Position numbers and translations under genes: made by a program
Notes under the pieces: model-generated
Told to the model about the DNA's origin: nothing
What the model saw: the letters and a program-made list of their open reading frames with translations, nothing else
Database searches by the model: none
Assembly (NCBI GenBank): GCA_015066975.1
Contig: SVNI01000001.1
Coordinates: forward strand, 152,225-216,224
Length of the DNA stretch: 64,000 nt
From: Ruminococcus sp.
GTDB lineage: Bacteria; Bacillota; Clostridia; Oscillospirales; Ruminococcaceae
Reading direction: 5' to 3'
Shown: piece by piece, positions 32,938 to 41,790 of the stretch
How the letters are laid out: each line of letters starts with the position of its first letter
Numbering within the stretch: position 1 is the stretch's first letter

Positions 32938-35408
32938 GTGTATTTCTGATTTTGATGGCAGTCAGCATGTTTCTGTGTCTCGCGACGAGCTGTCTTCTGT
33001 TTTATAAAAGGCATGTCGCGGAAATTCTGACATTGGGGATTTCCTGGTTTTTCTGTTCCTATGTATTCAGTACAATGATATTATTTCTGCTGGATGTGTA
33101 TCAGCTCGAACGCGGAATGCAGGCGACATGTTTCACGGATGCCGTGGCATTTCTAACGGCGGTGCTCACTTGCAGGAAAGTACCTTTGCAGGAGCTGAAA
33201 GAGGGATTCAGTCCCGAAAAGGAACTGAAAGTGTTTGTGATTCCTCTGCTGGTTGCCCTCATAGGAATGCCTTTTGTCAGTCAGAAGAATGAACTGTTCG
33301 GCATGGGACAGGATGAGGGCGTTTATCAGTGCGTGGCGATTAATTTCATGAATGGTTATGATGACCGCCAGCAGGATTTTGAAGAATATCAGCTTCTGGA
33401 ATCTGATGAAGCAAGGGAAAATTTTCAGATAGCCGTGCATAATAAGCTTGTCGGATATGATATTCCAAGCAAAGATTATCCCGAAACCGTCTATGACCGT
33501 GATATCAGTCCGGTATCAGGGATTTATCACGGCATACCGACATATGCAGCATTGCTTGCCATGTGGGGAACGGTGACGGGAATAGAACACATGGCGGATA
33601 TTCAGACAGTATTCTATCTGCTGAGTGTTTTTCTGATTTGCTTTGTCTGCGATAATTTAAAGCTGAAAGCCTTTTCCAAATTGATTTCTGCTGTGATGTT
33701 AGCATTGTCGCCGGTGGTGATATGGGTAGCAAAATCTTCTCTGACGGAAATGTTTCTTGCTGTTCTGATATTATTATTTTTATATTTCCTGACGGATAAA
33801 GAACATCCGGAAGATTATTTTTATTCTATCATTCCGATAGGGGTATTCAGTTGTTATCATGTTTCTATCTATACGGTGATGCCGTATGTGATGATAATCT
33901 ATGCCGGAATGTATTTCTTCACAAAGCGGAAAGTTTTCGCTTCAATGCTGTTGTTTTCGGTGCTGGGCTATCTGATAAGCTATCTCATGATGAGACATAT
34001 TCAGCCGTTCTACACAATGAATAACTATCGTTTTGTATTCAATCAGCATATCACAATACAGAATATTACAGAAACGGTACTGCTTACCAGCGGAGTGCTG
34101 ATAATCCTCTGCATGATATATATTCTAATAATCTGGAAGATGAAAAAAACAGTTTCTTTGGAAACGTTTCTGACAAAGCGTGAAAATATGGTCATGATGC
34201 AGTGGATTCTGGTTTGCCTGACAGCACTTCCGCTGATTTATATCTTATATAAGGCATTCAGCAAGCTGGATTCAATTGCAGATGTTTCCGCACTGACACT
34301 TGCCGGATTTGTTCTGAATTCGGGAGTGCTGCTGATTCCTGCCGGAGTGATAGTATTATTCATCCGGCCGAAGATATTTCTGGAACAGGAAAGCAGGCTT
34401 GTGATTTTTGTATCATTTTTCTACTGTATTCTGATATATTCGGCGTTTCTGCGATTCCAGATAGAGTATTATTATTATTATGCAAGATATTTAGTGCCGT
34501 TTGTTCCGGTGGCAGTATTATTCGCCGTCACAGCACTTGATAAGCTGGATAAAAAAATCATCATGACGGCATCTGCTGTCAGTGTCTGTGCTGTGATACC
34601 CTATTCCGGATTTCTGGTTTCTCATAAAGATGATACTCGTATGGAATGGAATATTCTGGAAGATGTCACGGAACAAATCGACAGTCATGACTGCGTTGTG
34701 ATTGAAACCGGAGTTCTGCCGACAATGTGGCTTCCTGTCCGTGCTATGACGGATGCTTCTGTATTTCCCTCTGAAAAAAATCTGACAGAACAGCTCAGAA
34801 ATCTTTCAGGACACTATGAAACAATTTATGTTATCAGTATGACAGATTACACCTATCGGCTTGACGGCAATCTGGAAATTCTTTACCGGAACACTGTACA
34901 CTGTTCCGAAGATAAAAATCAGGGAGCATTTTCCTCTATGCCAATGGCATTTTCTGAAACAGAAGAAAATTTATATCTCTATCGTTATCTGAATTATCAG
35001 ACTTTCTATACAGCCGAAGATGTCGAACGCTTCCAGTTATACGGCATTGATGATTATGATAAAGATTTCTGCTGGACAATCAGTCAGGCATCTGCGGTGC
35101 GCTGTACCCTCCGGAAGAAAGCCTACGCCATGACTCTGACCCTCGGAAGCACTCTCCCTCTGAAAGAAATGGGAAAGGAAAGATTCACAATCCGGCTTTC
35201 CGTCAACGGCATTCTGGCAGATGTGGAAGTCCTCACCCGGCAGAACAATCACCAGATAATTACACTGGAAATTCCCGAAATCTGCCTGAATGACGGCTCA
35301 AACATCATCAGTTTCCAGACAGATGTATGGCAGGCTTCTGCCGTCAATCCTGCTGATACCAGAACTATCGGCATCCCTATCAAATCACTTGTATTTCAAG
35401 AAAGGTAG
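32934..35408 (+). CDS. Large polytopic membrane protein, probable GT-C glycosyltransferase
   Basis: 824 aa from ATG 32934 (AAGGGGA upstream, overlapping the previous stop). About 12 membrane helices occupy residues 1-570. An Asp-Glu pair in GMGQDEGVYQ (about 127-128) sits after the third hydrophobic stretch, where GT-C enzymes of the PMT/ArnT kind hold their catalytic acid. Residues about 570-824 form a soluble, beta-rich domain with no recognised family. GT-C enzymes use polyprenyl-phosphate sugars outside the membrane. The next gene could make that donor. I see no DxD, and O-antigen ligase or polymerase is the main alternative. Confidence 0.7.
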   Translation: MSVFLILMAVSMFLCLATSCLLFYKRHVAEILTLGISWFFCSYVFSTMILFLLDVYQLERGMQATCFTDAVAFLTAVLTCRKVPLQELKEGFSPEKELKVFVIPLLVALIGMPFVSQKNELFGMGQDEGVYQCVAINFMNGYDDRQQDFEEYQLLESDEARENFQIAVHNKLVGYDIPSKDYPETVYDRDISPVSGIYHGIPTYAALLAMWGTVTGIEHMADIQTVFYLLSVFLICFVCDNLKLKAFSKLISAVMLALSPVVIWVAKSSLTEMFLAVLILLFLYFLTDKEHPEDYFYSIIPIGVFSCYHVSIYTVMPYVMIIYAGMYFFTKRKVFASMLLFSVLGYLISYLMMRHIQPFYTMNNYRFVFNQHITIQNITETVLLTSGVLIILCMIYILIIWKMKKTVSLETFLTKRENMVMMQWILVCLTALPLIYILYKAFSKLDSIADVSALTLAGFVLNSGVLLIPAGVIVLFIRPKIFLEQESRLVIFVSFFYCILIYSAFLRFQIEYYYYYARYLVPFVPVAVLFAVTALDKLDKKIIMTASAVSVCAVIPYSGFLVSHKDDTRMEWNILEDVTEQIDSHDCVVIETGVLPTMWLPVRAMTDASVFPSEKNLTEQLRNLSGHYETIYVISMTDYTYRLDGNLEILYRNTVHCSEDKNQGAFSSMPMAFSETEENLYLYRYLNYQTFYTAEDVERFQLYGIDDYDKDFCWTISQASAVRCTLRKKAYAMTLTLGSTLPLKEMGKERFTIRLSVNGILADVEVLTRQNNHQIITLEIPEICLNDGSNIISFQTDVWQASAVNPADTRTIGIPIKSLVFQER

Positions 35409-35414
35409 TGAACT

Positions 35415-36404
35415 ATGAAATTAATCATTCAGATTCCCTGCTATAACGAAGAAGAAACACTCGAGCTTGCCTACCGGGATTTGCCCCGGAAAATCAAGGG
35501 CATTGACGAAATCGAATATTTAATCATCAACGACGGCAGTCAGGACAATACCGTGCAGAAAGCCCGTGAACTCGGCTTTCATCATATTGTATCATTCAAA
35601 CAGAACAAAGGACTTGCCAAAGGCTTCATGGCTGGACTGGATGCCTGTCTGCATCTGGGTGCAGATATTATTGTCAATACGGATGCCGATAATCAGTACT
35701 GCGGTGCGGATATTAAAAAGCTTGTCCGTCCGATTCTTGAGAATAAAGCTGATATTGTCATTGGTGAAAGACCTATTGACCAGACGGAGCATTTTTCATG
35801 GCAGAAGAAGAAATTCCAGCACCTGGGGAGCTGGGTTGTGCGTGTGGCATCCGGAACGGATATTCCGGATGCGCCCAGCGGATTCCGTGCCTATTCCAGA
35901 GAAGCCGCCCTCAGAATGAATGTCGTAAATGAATATACCTATACGCTCGAAACGATTATTCAGGCAGGACATAACAAAATCGCGATGACTTCCGTACCCA
36001 TCCGGACGAATGCTGAAACCAGACCTTCCAGATTGTTTTCCAGTATGTGGAAATATATGAAACGTTCTGCAACAGTCATCACACGTTCTTTTGTGATGTA
36101 CAGTCCGCTGAAATTTTTCAGCATTGTAGGAGGAATTCTGTTCCTGCTGGGTGCAATACTGGGTATCCGGTTTCTGATATTTATGGCGATGGGTGACGGC
36201 GCAGGGCATGTACAGTCGCTGATTCTGACAGCAATTCTCATCATGCTGGGATTCCAGACAATCACAATCGGACTGCTGGGAGATACTATCGCCGCTAACC
36301 GGAAAATTCTCGAAGATGTTCAATATCGTGTCCGCAAAATCGAATGCGACCCGATACGCAGAAGGATAAAGAGCCATGAAAAAAAAGCTGATTCAGGTCA
36401 TTAA
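35415..36404 (+). CDS. GT2 polyprenyl-phosphate sugar synthase-like enzyme
   Basis: 329 aa. The GT-A domain begins IQIPCYNEEETLELAYRDL and has IINDGSQDNT and the metal-binding NTDADNQY (DxD type). Two C-terminal membrane helices (FSIVGGILFLLGAILGI; LILTAILIMLGFQTITIGLLG) give the DPM1/ArnC/GtrB topology. Such enzymes transfer a sugar from a nucleotide onto undecaprenyl phosphate. Residues GFRAYSREAA are typical of this subfamily. The stop overlaps the next gene by 29 nt. The sugar is unknown. Confidence 0.86.
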   Translation: MKLIIQIPCYNEEETLELAYRDLPRKIKGIDEIEYLIINDGSQDNTVQKARELGFHHIVSFKQNKGLAKGFMAGLDACLHLGADIIVNTDADNQYCGADIKKLVRPILENKADIVIGERPIDQTEHFSWQKKKFQHLGSWVVRVASGTDIPDAPSGFRAYSREAALRMNVVNEYTYTLETIIQAGHNKIAMTSVPIRTNAETRPSRLFSSMWKYMKRSATVITRSFVMYSPLKFFSIVGGILFLLGAILGIRFLIFMAMGDGAGHVQSLILTAILIMLGFQTITIGLLGDTIAANRKILEDVQYRVRKIECDPIRRRIKSHEKKADSGH

Positions 36405-37323
36405 AATTATTTTCTTTCTGCTGGTGATTTACTTTCTGGGAAGTTACTTTCTGGATAACTGGGAGAAAATTAAAGAAATCGACTGGAATATTGATGCATT
36501 CAGTCTGACAGTGTCATTTCTGCTGTATTTTGCCTATATCGTGACACTGGCTTCATTGTGGCATTTTATCACGAAGCTGAATCAATGCAGTATCGGGCGT
36601 TTTGATGCCGTGATAGCCTATCTGTATTCTATTCCGGGAAAATACATTCCGGGGAAAGTGTTCATGTTAGCGGCGAGATGCCCGGCATATGAAAAACAAA
36701 ATCAGCCGTTACGGAAGATTACTGTCTGCTTTCTGCTGGAAAATGCCTGTACGCTTCTGGGCGCGGCGTTTCTGTTTCTGAGTTCGCTGTTCTTTTTTCC
36801 AAATGATTTGCTCGAAAATTATAAATATCTGACGGTTCTGCTGATAATTGCATTTTTTATCTGCATCAACCCGAAAATAATTAATTTCTTTCTGGGCATT
36901 GTCGGAAAAATCGCTAAGAAAGATATGCTGATTCCAGTGACGTATCCGGAAATGCTGAAAACGGTTTTATTATTCATAGCGAACTGGTTAGTTGCCGGTT
37001 CGGGATTCTATATGCTCGTACATGCGGTATATCCTGTACCGGCTTCGCAGTGGCTGTATATCGGCGGAATCTATGGCTTATCGACGATAATCGGGATTCT
37101 TGCGCTGTTCGCACCAAGCGGATTGGGTGTCCGGGAAGGCATTCTGACCGCCGGACTCTGCTTAATCATGCCCGAAGAATATGCTCTGACTATTTCCCTG
37201 ATTTCAAGATTATGGCAGACTGTTGCTGAAATTATCCTAGTTTCCGGTGCATTTCTGGTGAATCAGGCTGTCAAGCTCTCGCACAAGCACGGACAGAATA
37301 TAGAAAACAACACTCAGGAATAA
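36376..37323 (+). CDS. Lysylphosphatidylglycerol-synthase-TM/UPF0104 family membrane protein
   Basis: 315 aa with about eight membrane helices. Family signatures are YSIPGKYIPGKVFMLAAR near the middle and APSGLGVREGILTAGL before the last helices. The UPF0104/LPG-synthase-TM fold includes lipid flippases; the catalytic aminoacyltransferase domain of MprF is absent here. Next to a DPM-like GT2 and a GT-C-like protein, it is a good candidate to flip the polyprenyl-phosphate sugar. The start overlaps the GT2 gene by 29 nt. It closes the operon with a terminator. Confidence 0.82.
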   Translation: MKKKLIQVIKIIFFLLVIYFLGSYFLDNWEKIKEIDWNIDAFSLTVSFLLYFAYIVTLASLWHFITKLNQCSIGRFDAVIAYLYSIPGKYIPGKVFMLAARCPAYEKQNQPLRKITVCFLLENACTLLGAAFLFLSSLFFFPNDLLENYKYLTVLLIIAFFICINPKIINFFLGIVGKIAKKDMLIPVTYPEMLKTVLLFIANWLVAGSGFYMLVHAVYPVPASQWLYIGGIYGLSTIIGILALFAPSGLGVREGILTAGLCLIMPEEYALTISLISRLWQTVAEIILVSGAFLVNQAVKLSHKHGQNIENNTQE

Positions 37324-37345
37324 ATTTCCTGAGTGCTTTCTTTTA
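37311..37345 (+). terminator. Terminator of the polysaccharide operon
   Basis: Hairpin CACTCAGGAA/TTCCTGAGTG spanning the stop codon, followed by CTTTCTTTT. coaX converges on it from the other side. Confidence 0.85.
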
Positions 37346-38113
37346 GGACTTATTTTTCTGATAAATCAGCGACAAGCCTTTCAGCAATAAATCATCATCG
37401 AGAATGATTTCGGACTTACAAAGAGGAATCACCGTTCCGGAAAGTCCTCCGGTTGCAATAACAGTGCATTTTTCTCCGAGTTCTTCTTCGATTCTGGAAA
37501 TCATGCCGTCAAGTGAAGATGCCGTCGCGTACATGATGCCCGATTTCATACAGTCAACCGTATTCGAGCCGATGACTTTTTTCGGAGCTTCAAAGCCGAT
37601 TTTCGGGAGCTGGGAAGTCTTGTCAACAAGCGCATTCATCGAAACCGCCATGCCGGTCATGATAACTCCGCCGATATACTGCTTTTTAGAGTTAATCACG
37701 GAAAGCGTTGTCGCCGTGCCCATATCAATGATAATCTGCGGAACGGGATATTCATGCAGACCTGCAACAGCATCCACAACCAAATCAGAGCCGAGCTGTG
37801 CCGGATTATCAATGACGATATTCAAGCCCGTCTTGATGCCTGCGCCGACCACCATGACTTTCTTTCCAGTGTACTTCATGACGGCTTCTTTGAGCGTAGC
37901 AGTCACGGACGGCACGACAGAAGAAATAATAGCATCATCAATCAGATTTTTATCAATACCGTGCATATCCAGAGCCATTCTGATTCCGGAAGCATATTCG
38001 AGCGCAGTTGCGGACTGATTGGTAGAAAGCCGTTCCCGGAACAGAATCTGATTATTTTCATCAAAACAGCCGAGTACAATATTTGTATTCCCGACATCAA
38101 TTGCTAACAACAT
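37343..38113 (-). CDS. coaX: Type III pantothenate kinase
   Basis: First step of coenzyme A synthesis, pantothenate to 4'-phosphopantothenate. The 256 aa protein has the ASKHA-type N-terminal loop IDVGNTNIVLGCF, the GSDLVVDAVAGLHEY segment, IIDMGTATTLSVI and the C-terminal VIATGGLSGTVIP. Type III enzymes are not inhibited by CoA. An XRE regulator ends 15 bp upstream on the same strand. Confidence 0.96.
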   Translation of the reverse strand: MLLAIDVGNTNIVLGCFDENNQILFRERLSTNQSATALEYASGIRMALDMHGIDKNLIDDAIISSVVPSVTATLKEAVMKYTGKKVMVVGAGIKTGLNIVIDNPAQLGSDLVVDAVAGLHEYPVPQIIIDMGTATTLSVINSKKQYIGGVIMTGMAVSMNALVDKTSQLPKIGFEAPKKVIGSNTVDCMKSGIMYATASSLDGMISRIEEELGEKCTVIATGGLSGTVIPLCKSEIILDDDLLLKGLSLIYQKNKS

Positions 38114-38128
38114 AAAAAATCAATCTCC

Positions 38129-38347
38129 TTATTGATTGTTATCTTCTTCAACATATTCTAAAATATCCGCCGGCTGACATTGCAGAAGTTCGCACAGTCT
38201 GCCTAATACTTCAAAAGAAATATCTTTTCCCTCACGGATTCGCTGTAAAGTTCTTTGACCGAGAATTTTTTCTTTTTGTATACGATAAGTGCTATATCCA
38301 GCATCTTTTAAGGCTTTCAGAACATCCATTTTATATTTTACTGGCAT
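38129..38347 (-). CDS. Small XRE-type helix-turn-helix protein
   Basis: 72 aa from ATG 38345-38347, which has AAAGGAG 7 nt upstream; a second ATG immediately before it is too close to the ribosome site. Residues about 6-65 make a single Cro/CI-type HTH (YSTYRIQKEKILGQRTLQRI; LGRLCELLQCQPADILEYV). It has no effector domain. It diverges from the 38464 gene, with a shared 116-bp intergenic, and lies 15 bp upstream of coaX. Target unknown. Confidence 0.85.
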   Translation of the reverse strand: MPVKYKMDVLKALKDAGYSTYRIQKEKILGQRTLQRIREGKDISFEVLGRLCELLQCQPADILEYVEEDNNQ

Positions 38348-38408
38348 CATATCACTCCTTTAGGAATAATTGACAAATTTTAAATTGATATTTTATTCAT
38401 TTTACCGA

Positions 38409-38437
38409 TTGACATAAACTCATAATGGGTTTATAAT
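38409..38437 (+). promoter_or_regulatory. Promoter of the 38464 gene
   Basis: Perfect -35 TTGACA (38409-38414), 17-bp spacer, perfect -10 TATAAT (38432-38437). Such a strong promoter in front of a 72-codon gene suggests repression, perhaps by the divergent XRE protein. Confidence 0.85.
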
Positions 38438-38463
38438 ATATAATATACAAAGGGGGTGAAACT

Positions 38464-38682
38464 ATGAACTATACAAAGTTTAAGGACTACTGGAAAGCCC
38501 TCAACGCCTGTCATAATAACCTGCTGAATCTCACATCGGAAAGAGAACAGCGCAGAAAAGAAGGCAATACCGATATGGAAACCTTTATTGAAGACCAGCT
38601 TCAGAAAGAATTCCGCAGAATGGATGATTTATATCATACGCTCCGTCATATCGAAGAAAATGATATTTTTCTTTCTTCCTGA
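38464..38682 (+). CDS. Small helical protein of unknown function
   Basis: 72 aa with a strong AAAGGGGGTGA ribosome site. The sequence is helical and highly charged (SEREQRRKEGNTDMETFIED; LQKEFRRMDDLYHTLRHIEE) and probably forms a coiled coil. No signal peptide or motif is seen. Its last 37 bp overlap the convergent 38646 gene. It could be a small regulator or an antitoxin-like protein; I have no positive evidence for either. Confidence 0.65.
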   Translation: MNYTKFKDYWKALNACHNNLLNLTSEREQRRKEGNTDMETFIEDQLQKEFRRMDDLYHTLRHIEENDIFLSS

Positions 38683-39053
38683 CAGAATTCTTCCCAGAGT
38701 TCCTGACCGGAATAGAATTTATCCGGATTGTGCCATGCACCGTCTGCGGAATTTGCCTTGCCGTCAGTCAGAATCGCAACCGCACAGGTGACAGCAAGGA
38801 ACAGTTGCCGGCTGATGGCTTCACCTTCAAGCGCACGGCTTTCAATCATATATGAACCCGATGTGAGACGGGTCACAAAGATATTATGATTTTCCGGCTC
38901 AGGAACATAAAAACCGAAATATGCTTTCTTATCAAAAATTTTTATCTGATTGAAATTAATACTGAATTCCGGCAGATTCTGCATTGTCTGTAACAGCTCG
39001 TCGAGCTGGATTAGTTTTTCATTTTCCGTTCGGATGATAAAGCTTCTGCCCAT
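38646..39053 (-). CDS. Unknown protein, 135 aa
   Basis: ATG at 39051-39053 with a perfect GGAGGTGATTC ribosome site inside the upstream gene, which it overlaps by 43 nt. The protein looks like an alpha/beta domain (KIFDKKAYFGFYVPEPENHN; SGSYMIESRALEGEAISRQL) with no membrane segment. I do not recognise a family. It is the last gene of the aroE-to-38646 run and converges on the 38464 gene with a 37-bp overlap. Confidence 0.65.
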   Translation of the reverse strand: MGRSFIIRTENEKLIQLDELLQTMQNLPEFSINFNQIKIFDKKAYFGFYVPEPENHNIFVTRLTSGSYMIESRALEGEAISRQLFLAVTCAVAILTDGKANSADGAWHNPDKFYSGQELWEEFCQEERKISFSSI

Positions 39054-39274
39054 TGAATCACCTCCGAGACAAATTTCGGCGTGATGGCTTTCGGAATCGG
39101 AAAAGGCAAATCTGTATAGTTTGCATCATCTATCGGGATGATAACATGCAGATGTTTATCCTCTGCCATGATGTGAAGCCAGTAATACGGGTCATCATAG
39201 CCAAGCTTGATATGCCAGATATAAGTATTTCCGTTGCAGATGATTTTTCTTCTGCCTTTGGTGCGGACAGCCAT
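39011..39274 (-). CDS. Unknown small protein, 87 aa
   Basis: It starts 1 nt after the fumarate hydratase alpha stop (TAATATG), so translation is probably coupled. The basic N-terminus MAVRTKGRRKIICNGNTY is followed by a beta-rich, aromatic stretch (WHIKLGYDDPYYWLHIMAED) and a short helical end (VSEVIQWAEAL). There is no zinc site. It is not a piece of a fumarase beta subunit as far as I can tell. Function unknown. Confidence 0.6.
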   Translation of the reverse strand: MAVRTKGRRKIICNGNTYIWHIKLGYDDPYYWLHIMAEDKHLHVIIPIDDANYTDLPFPIPKAITPKFVSEVIQWAEALSSERKMKN

Positions 39275-39275
39275 A

Positions 39276-40118
39276 TTATAACACTCTTTCTGCGTGACGA
39301 GTCACATGACAGCCGACATTCACCGAGACAGGCAGTCCGGCAATGTGAGTCGCTCCTTCTTCGATATTGACATATAAAGCCGTTACCGTTCCGCCGAATC
39401 CCTGTGGGCCTATGCCTAATTTATTGATTTTTTCGAGCATTTTCTGTTCTAATTCTGCATAGAGAGGTTTCGGATTCCGGACAGAAGCATCACGGCAGAG
39501 GGCTTTTTTGGCGAGCAGAGCGCATTCCTCGAAGTTTCCGCCGATTCCCACGCCGACCACAATCGGCGGACAGGGATTGCTTCCGGCTTTTGCGATGCAG
39601 TCAACCACAAAATTGACAATATCATCATGAGAAACAGCCGGAGTCATCATCTTGAGCTGAGACATGTTTTCACTCCCGAAGCCTTTCGGACATACGGTAA
39701 TTTTGATATTTTCGCCCTCGACAAGTTCCAGATGAAGAACCGCAGGTGTGTTATTTTTGGTGTTGACTCTTTCGAGCGGGTCGCCGACGACAGAACATCT
39801 TAAATATCCCTCTGTATAGCCTTTTGCAACTCCGGCATTGACGGCATCACGGAGTGTTCCGCCGACAAGATGCACATCCTGACCGAGTTCGATAAATACG
39901 ACAGCCATGCCGGTATCCTGACAGATAGGAAAATCTTCTTCTCTGGCGGCCTGTAAATTTGCGATTAAATCATCAAAAACGGCTTTGCCGACAGGAGATT
40001 TTTCTTCTTTGGCACAGCTTTTTATTTTTTTCTCCAGATTTTCGGGGAGAATTTTATTCGCCTGAATACATAATTCAGCGACAGCGTCAGTAATTTCCTG
40101 AATATTGATTTCTCTCAT
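39276..40118 (-). CDS. Class I fumarate hydratase, alpha subunit
   Basis: Fe-S hydro-lyase subunit that interconverts fumarate and malate; the closely related tartrate dehydratase alpha is an alternative. The 280 aa protein has the family cysteines in FPICQDTGM, VCPKGFGSENMS and SNPCPPIVVGVGIGG, which hold the [4Fe-4S] cluster. A beta subunit of about 180 aa normally follows; here two small unknown genes follow and no beta subunit appears in the window. GGAGGATTG upstream serves the ATG, 4 nt after the amidohydrolase stop. Confidence 0.9.
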   Translation of the reverse strand: MREINIQEITDAVAELCIQANKILPENLEKKIKSCAKEEKSPVGKAVFDDLIANLQAAREEDFPICQDTGMAVVFIELGQDVHLVGGTLRDAVNAGVAKGYTEGYLRCSVVGDPLERVNTKNNTPAVLHLELVEGENIKITVCPKGFGSENMSQLKMMTPAVSHDDIVNFVVDCIAKAGSNPCPPIVVGVGIGGNFEECALLAKKALCRDASVRNPKPLYAELEQKMLEKINKLGIGPQGFGGTVTALYVNIEEGATHIAGLPVSVNVGCHVTRHAERVL

Positions 40119-40122
40119 AATT

Positions 40123-41277
40123 TCAATCCTCCATGATTTTTCCGTTAATCATCACGAAAACAGGGTCATTCATGATGTCGAGAGGGTCATCTTTGAACAG
40201 TACCAAATCTGCATCGAGGCCGGCTTCGATTCTGCCGATTCTGTCAGAAACACCAAGAATATCAGCAGCTTCCGAAGTGATAGCTCTGAGCGCAGCTTCT
40301 CTGGGGAGTCCGCCTTTGACGGCAAGTGCTGCCGATAACGGCAGATATTGAATCGGTACTTCCGGATGGTCGGTACAAATAGCGATATGAACACCTTTTT
40401 CGTATAATTTGGCAGCATTTGAGATTTCAAGCTTGCTCATTTCAGGCTTGCATCTGTCACAGATAACAGGGCCTACAATCATAGACAAACCCCATTCGCC
40501 GAACAAATCAGCAGCAATGTGTGCGCCTGTTCCGTGGATGATAACAAAATCAAGACCGAATTCCTTTGAGATACGCACGGCCGTACAGATGTCATCTGCA
40601 CGGTGACAGTGGAAATGTGCCTTGACATTGCCGTCAAGCAGAGGCAGAAGGGCTTCGCATTTTGCATCATATTCCGGAGGTTCTTCTTCATCCGGATGTT
40701 CTTCAAAACGCTGTAAGCGTTCAGAATAAAGTTTAGCTTTCTGAAGCCCTTCACGAATCAGGGCAGCGGTGGCCATACGTGTGACAGGCATTTCTTCACG
40801 GTCGCTGTAAACGGATTTTGGATTTTCGCCGAGTGCAAATTTCATTCCGCAGGGTTTTATCATCATTTCGTCAGTGCACCGGCCGAAAGTTTTCATCAGG
40901 AGCATTTCTCCTCCGCAGGCATTGGCACTGCCGGGGGAGACCAGAACGGAAGTGATACCGTTTTGACGGGCTTCTGAAAAGCATCTGTCATACGGATTGA
41001 TGCCGTCAATTGCCCGAAGCTGAGGGGTGAACGGGTCGGAAATTTCGTTGCAGTCATCACCTTCGAAATCAATGCCGTCTTCAATAATGCCAAGATGTGT
41101 GTGTGCATCAATAAAACCGGGAAACAGCAAACCACTCTGCGCATCAATATCCTGCTCGGAAACAGAATCGGGTCTGCCCTGTTCGACAGCGATAATTTTT
41201 CCGTTCTGAATTTCTACATAGCCATAGAAATGCATATCTTCTGTCATAGAGTAAACTTCAGCATTATAGATTATCAT
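40123..41277 (-). CDS. Metal-dependent amidohydrolase
   Basis: 384 aa, imidazolonepropionase/adenine-deaminase-like superfamily with a TIM-barrel core. The N-terminal composite domain leads to the first metal motif in FIDAHTHLG. Others are KAHFHCHRADD, VIIHGTGAH and the catalytic aspartate in CTDHPEVP. The C-terminal ADLVLFKDDPLDIMNDP is typical for the superfamily. The substrate cannot be told from sequence; this branch is common in Firmicutes without an assigned reaction. It lies between aroK and fumarate hydratase alpha, 6 bp from aroK. Confidence 0.85.
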   Translation of the reverse strand: MIIYNAEVYSMTEDMHFYGYVEIQNGKIIAVEQGRPDSVSEQDIDAQSGLLFPGFIDAHTHLGIIEDGIDFEGDDCNEISDPFTPQLRAIDGINPYDRCFSEARQNGITSVLVSPGSANACGGEMLLMKTFGRCTDEMMIKPCGMKFALGENPKSVYSDREEMPVTRMATAALIREGLQKAKLYSERLQRFEEHPDEEEPPEYDAKCEALLPLLDGNVKAHFHCHRADDICTAVRISKEFGLDFVIIHGTGAHIAADLFGEWGLSMIVGPVICDRCKPEMSKLEISNAAKLYEKGVHIAICTDHPEVPIQYLPLSAALAVKGGLPREAALRAITSEAADILGVSDRIGRIEAGLDADLVLFKDDPLDIMNDPVFVMINGKIMED

Positions 41278-41283
41278 AATAAA

Positions 41284-41790
41284 TTAATTCTCCTTGTTTT
41301 CAATGCCTAAGACGTTCAGAATTTCAGAGACACCAGCGGATGGACTGTGGGAAGCATCTGCAACGTGAGTACAGTGCTTCTGATAAATTACATAACGCTT
41401 GTCATATAATTCTTCAAGCTGCTGACGGGTATTGTTCCGGACGATAGGCCTGTCAGAATCAGCAATTCTGAAATAGCAGGTACGGAACGGCACGTCAAGC
41501 AGAACGACATAGCCGTGCTGACGGGCGATTTCGGCATTGACATCACGGAGCATTGCACCGCCTCCGCAGGAAATCACGCCGGAGCGTTCAGAGAGTTCAC
41601 GGACAGCCTGCGTTTCGAGGTCACGGAAATAGGGTTCGCCGAATTTTTCAAAAATTTCGGGAATTTTCATGCCTGCCTGCTGTTCGATATAATCATCCAT
41701 ATCAATGAAGTCACAGCCTAATTTTTTTGCCAGTTTTTCGCCGATGGTAGATTTTCCGCATCCCATGAAACCGCATAGAAAAATAGTCAT
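41284..41790 (-). CDS. aroK: Shikimate kinase
   Basis: Phosphorylates shikimate at the 3-OH. At 168 aa it has the normal length. Walker A GCGKSTIGEKLA, shikimate-binding DMDDYIEQ, the GEPYFRDLE arginine, GGGAMLRD and the lid arginine in SDRPIV are visible. It overlaps aroE by 4 nt and is followed by the amidohydrolase gene. Confidence 0.95.
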   Translation of the reverse strand: MTIFLCGFMGCGKSTIGEKLAKKLGCDFIDMDDYIEQQAGMKIPEIFEKFGEPYFRDLETQAVRELSERSGVISCGGGAMLRDVNAEIARQHGYVVLLDVPFRTCYFRIADSDRPIVRNNTRQQLEELYDKRYVIYQKHCTHVADASHSPSAGVSEILNVLGIENKEN

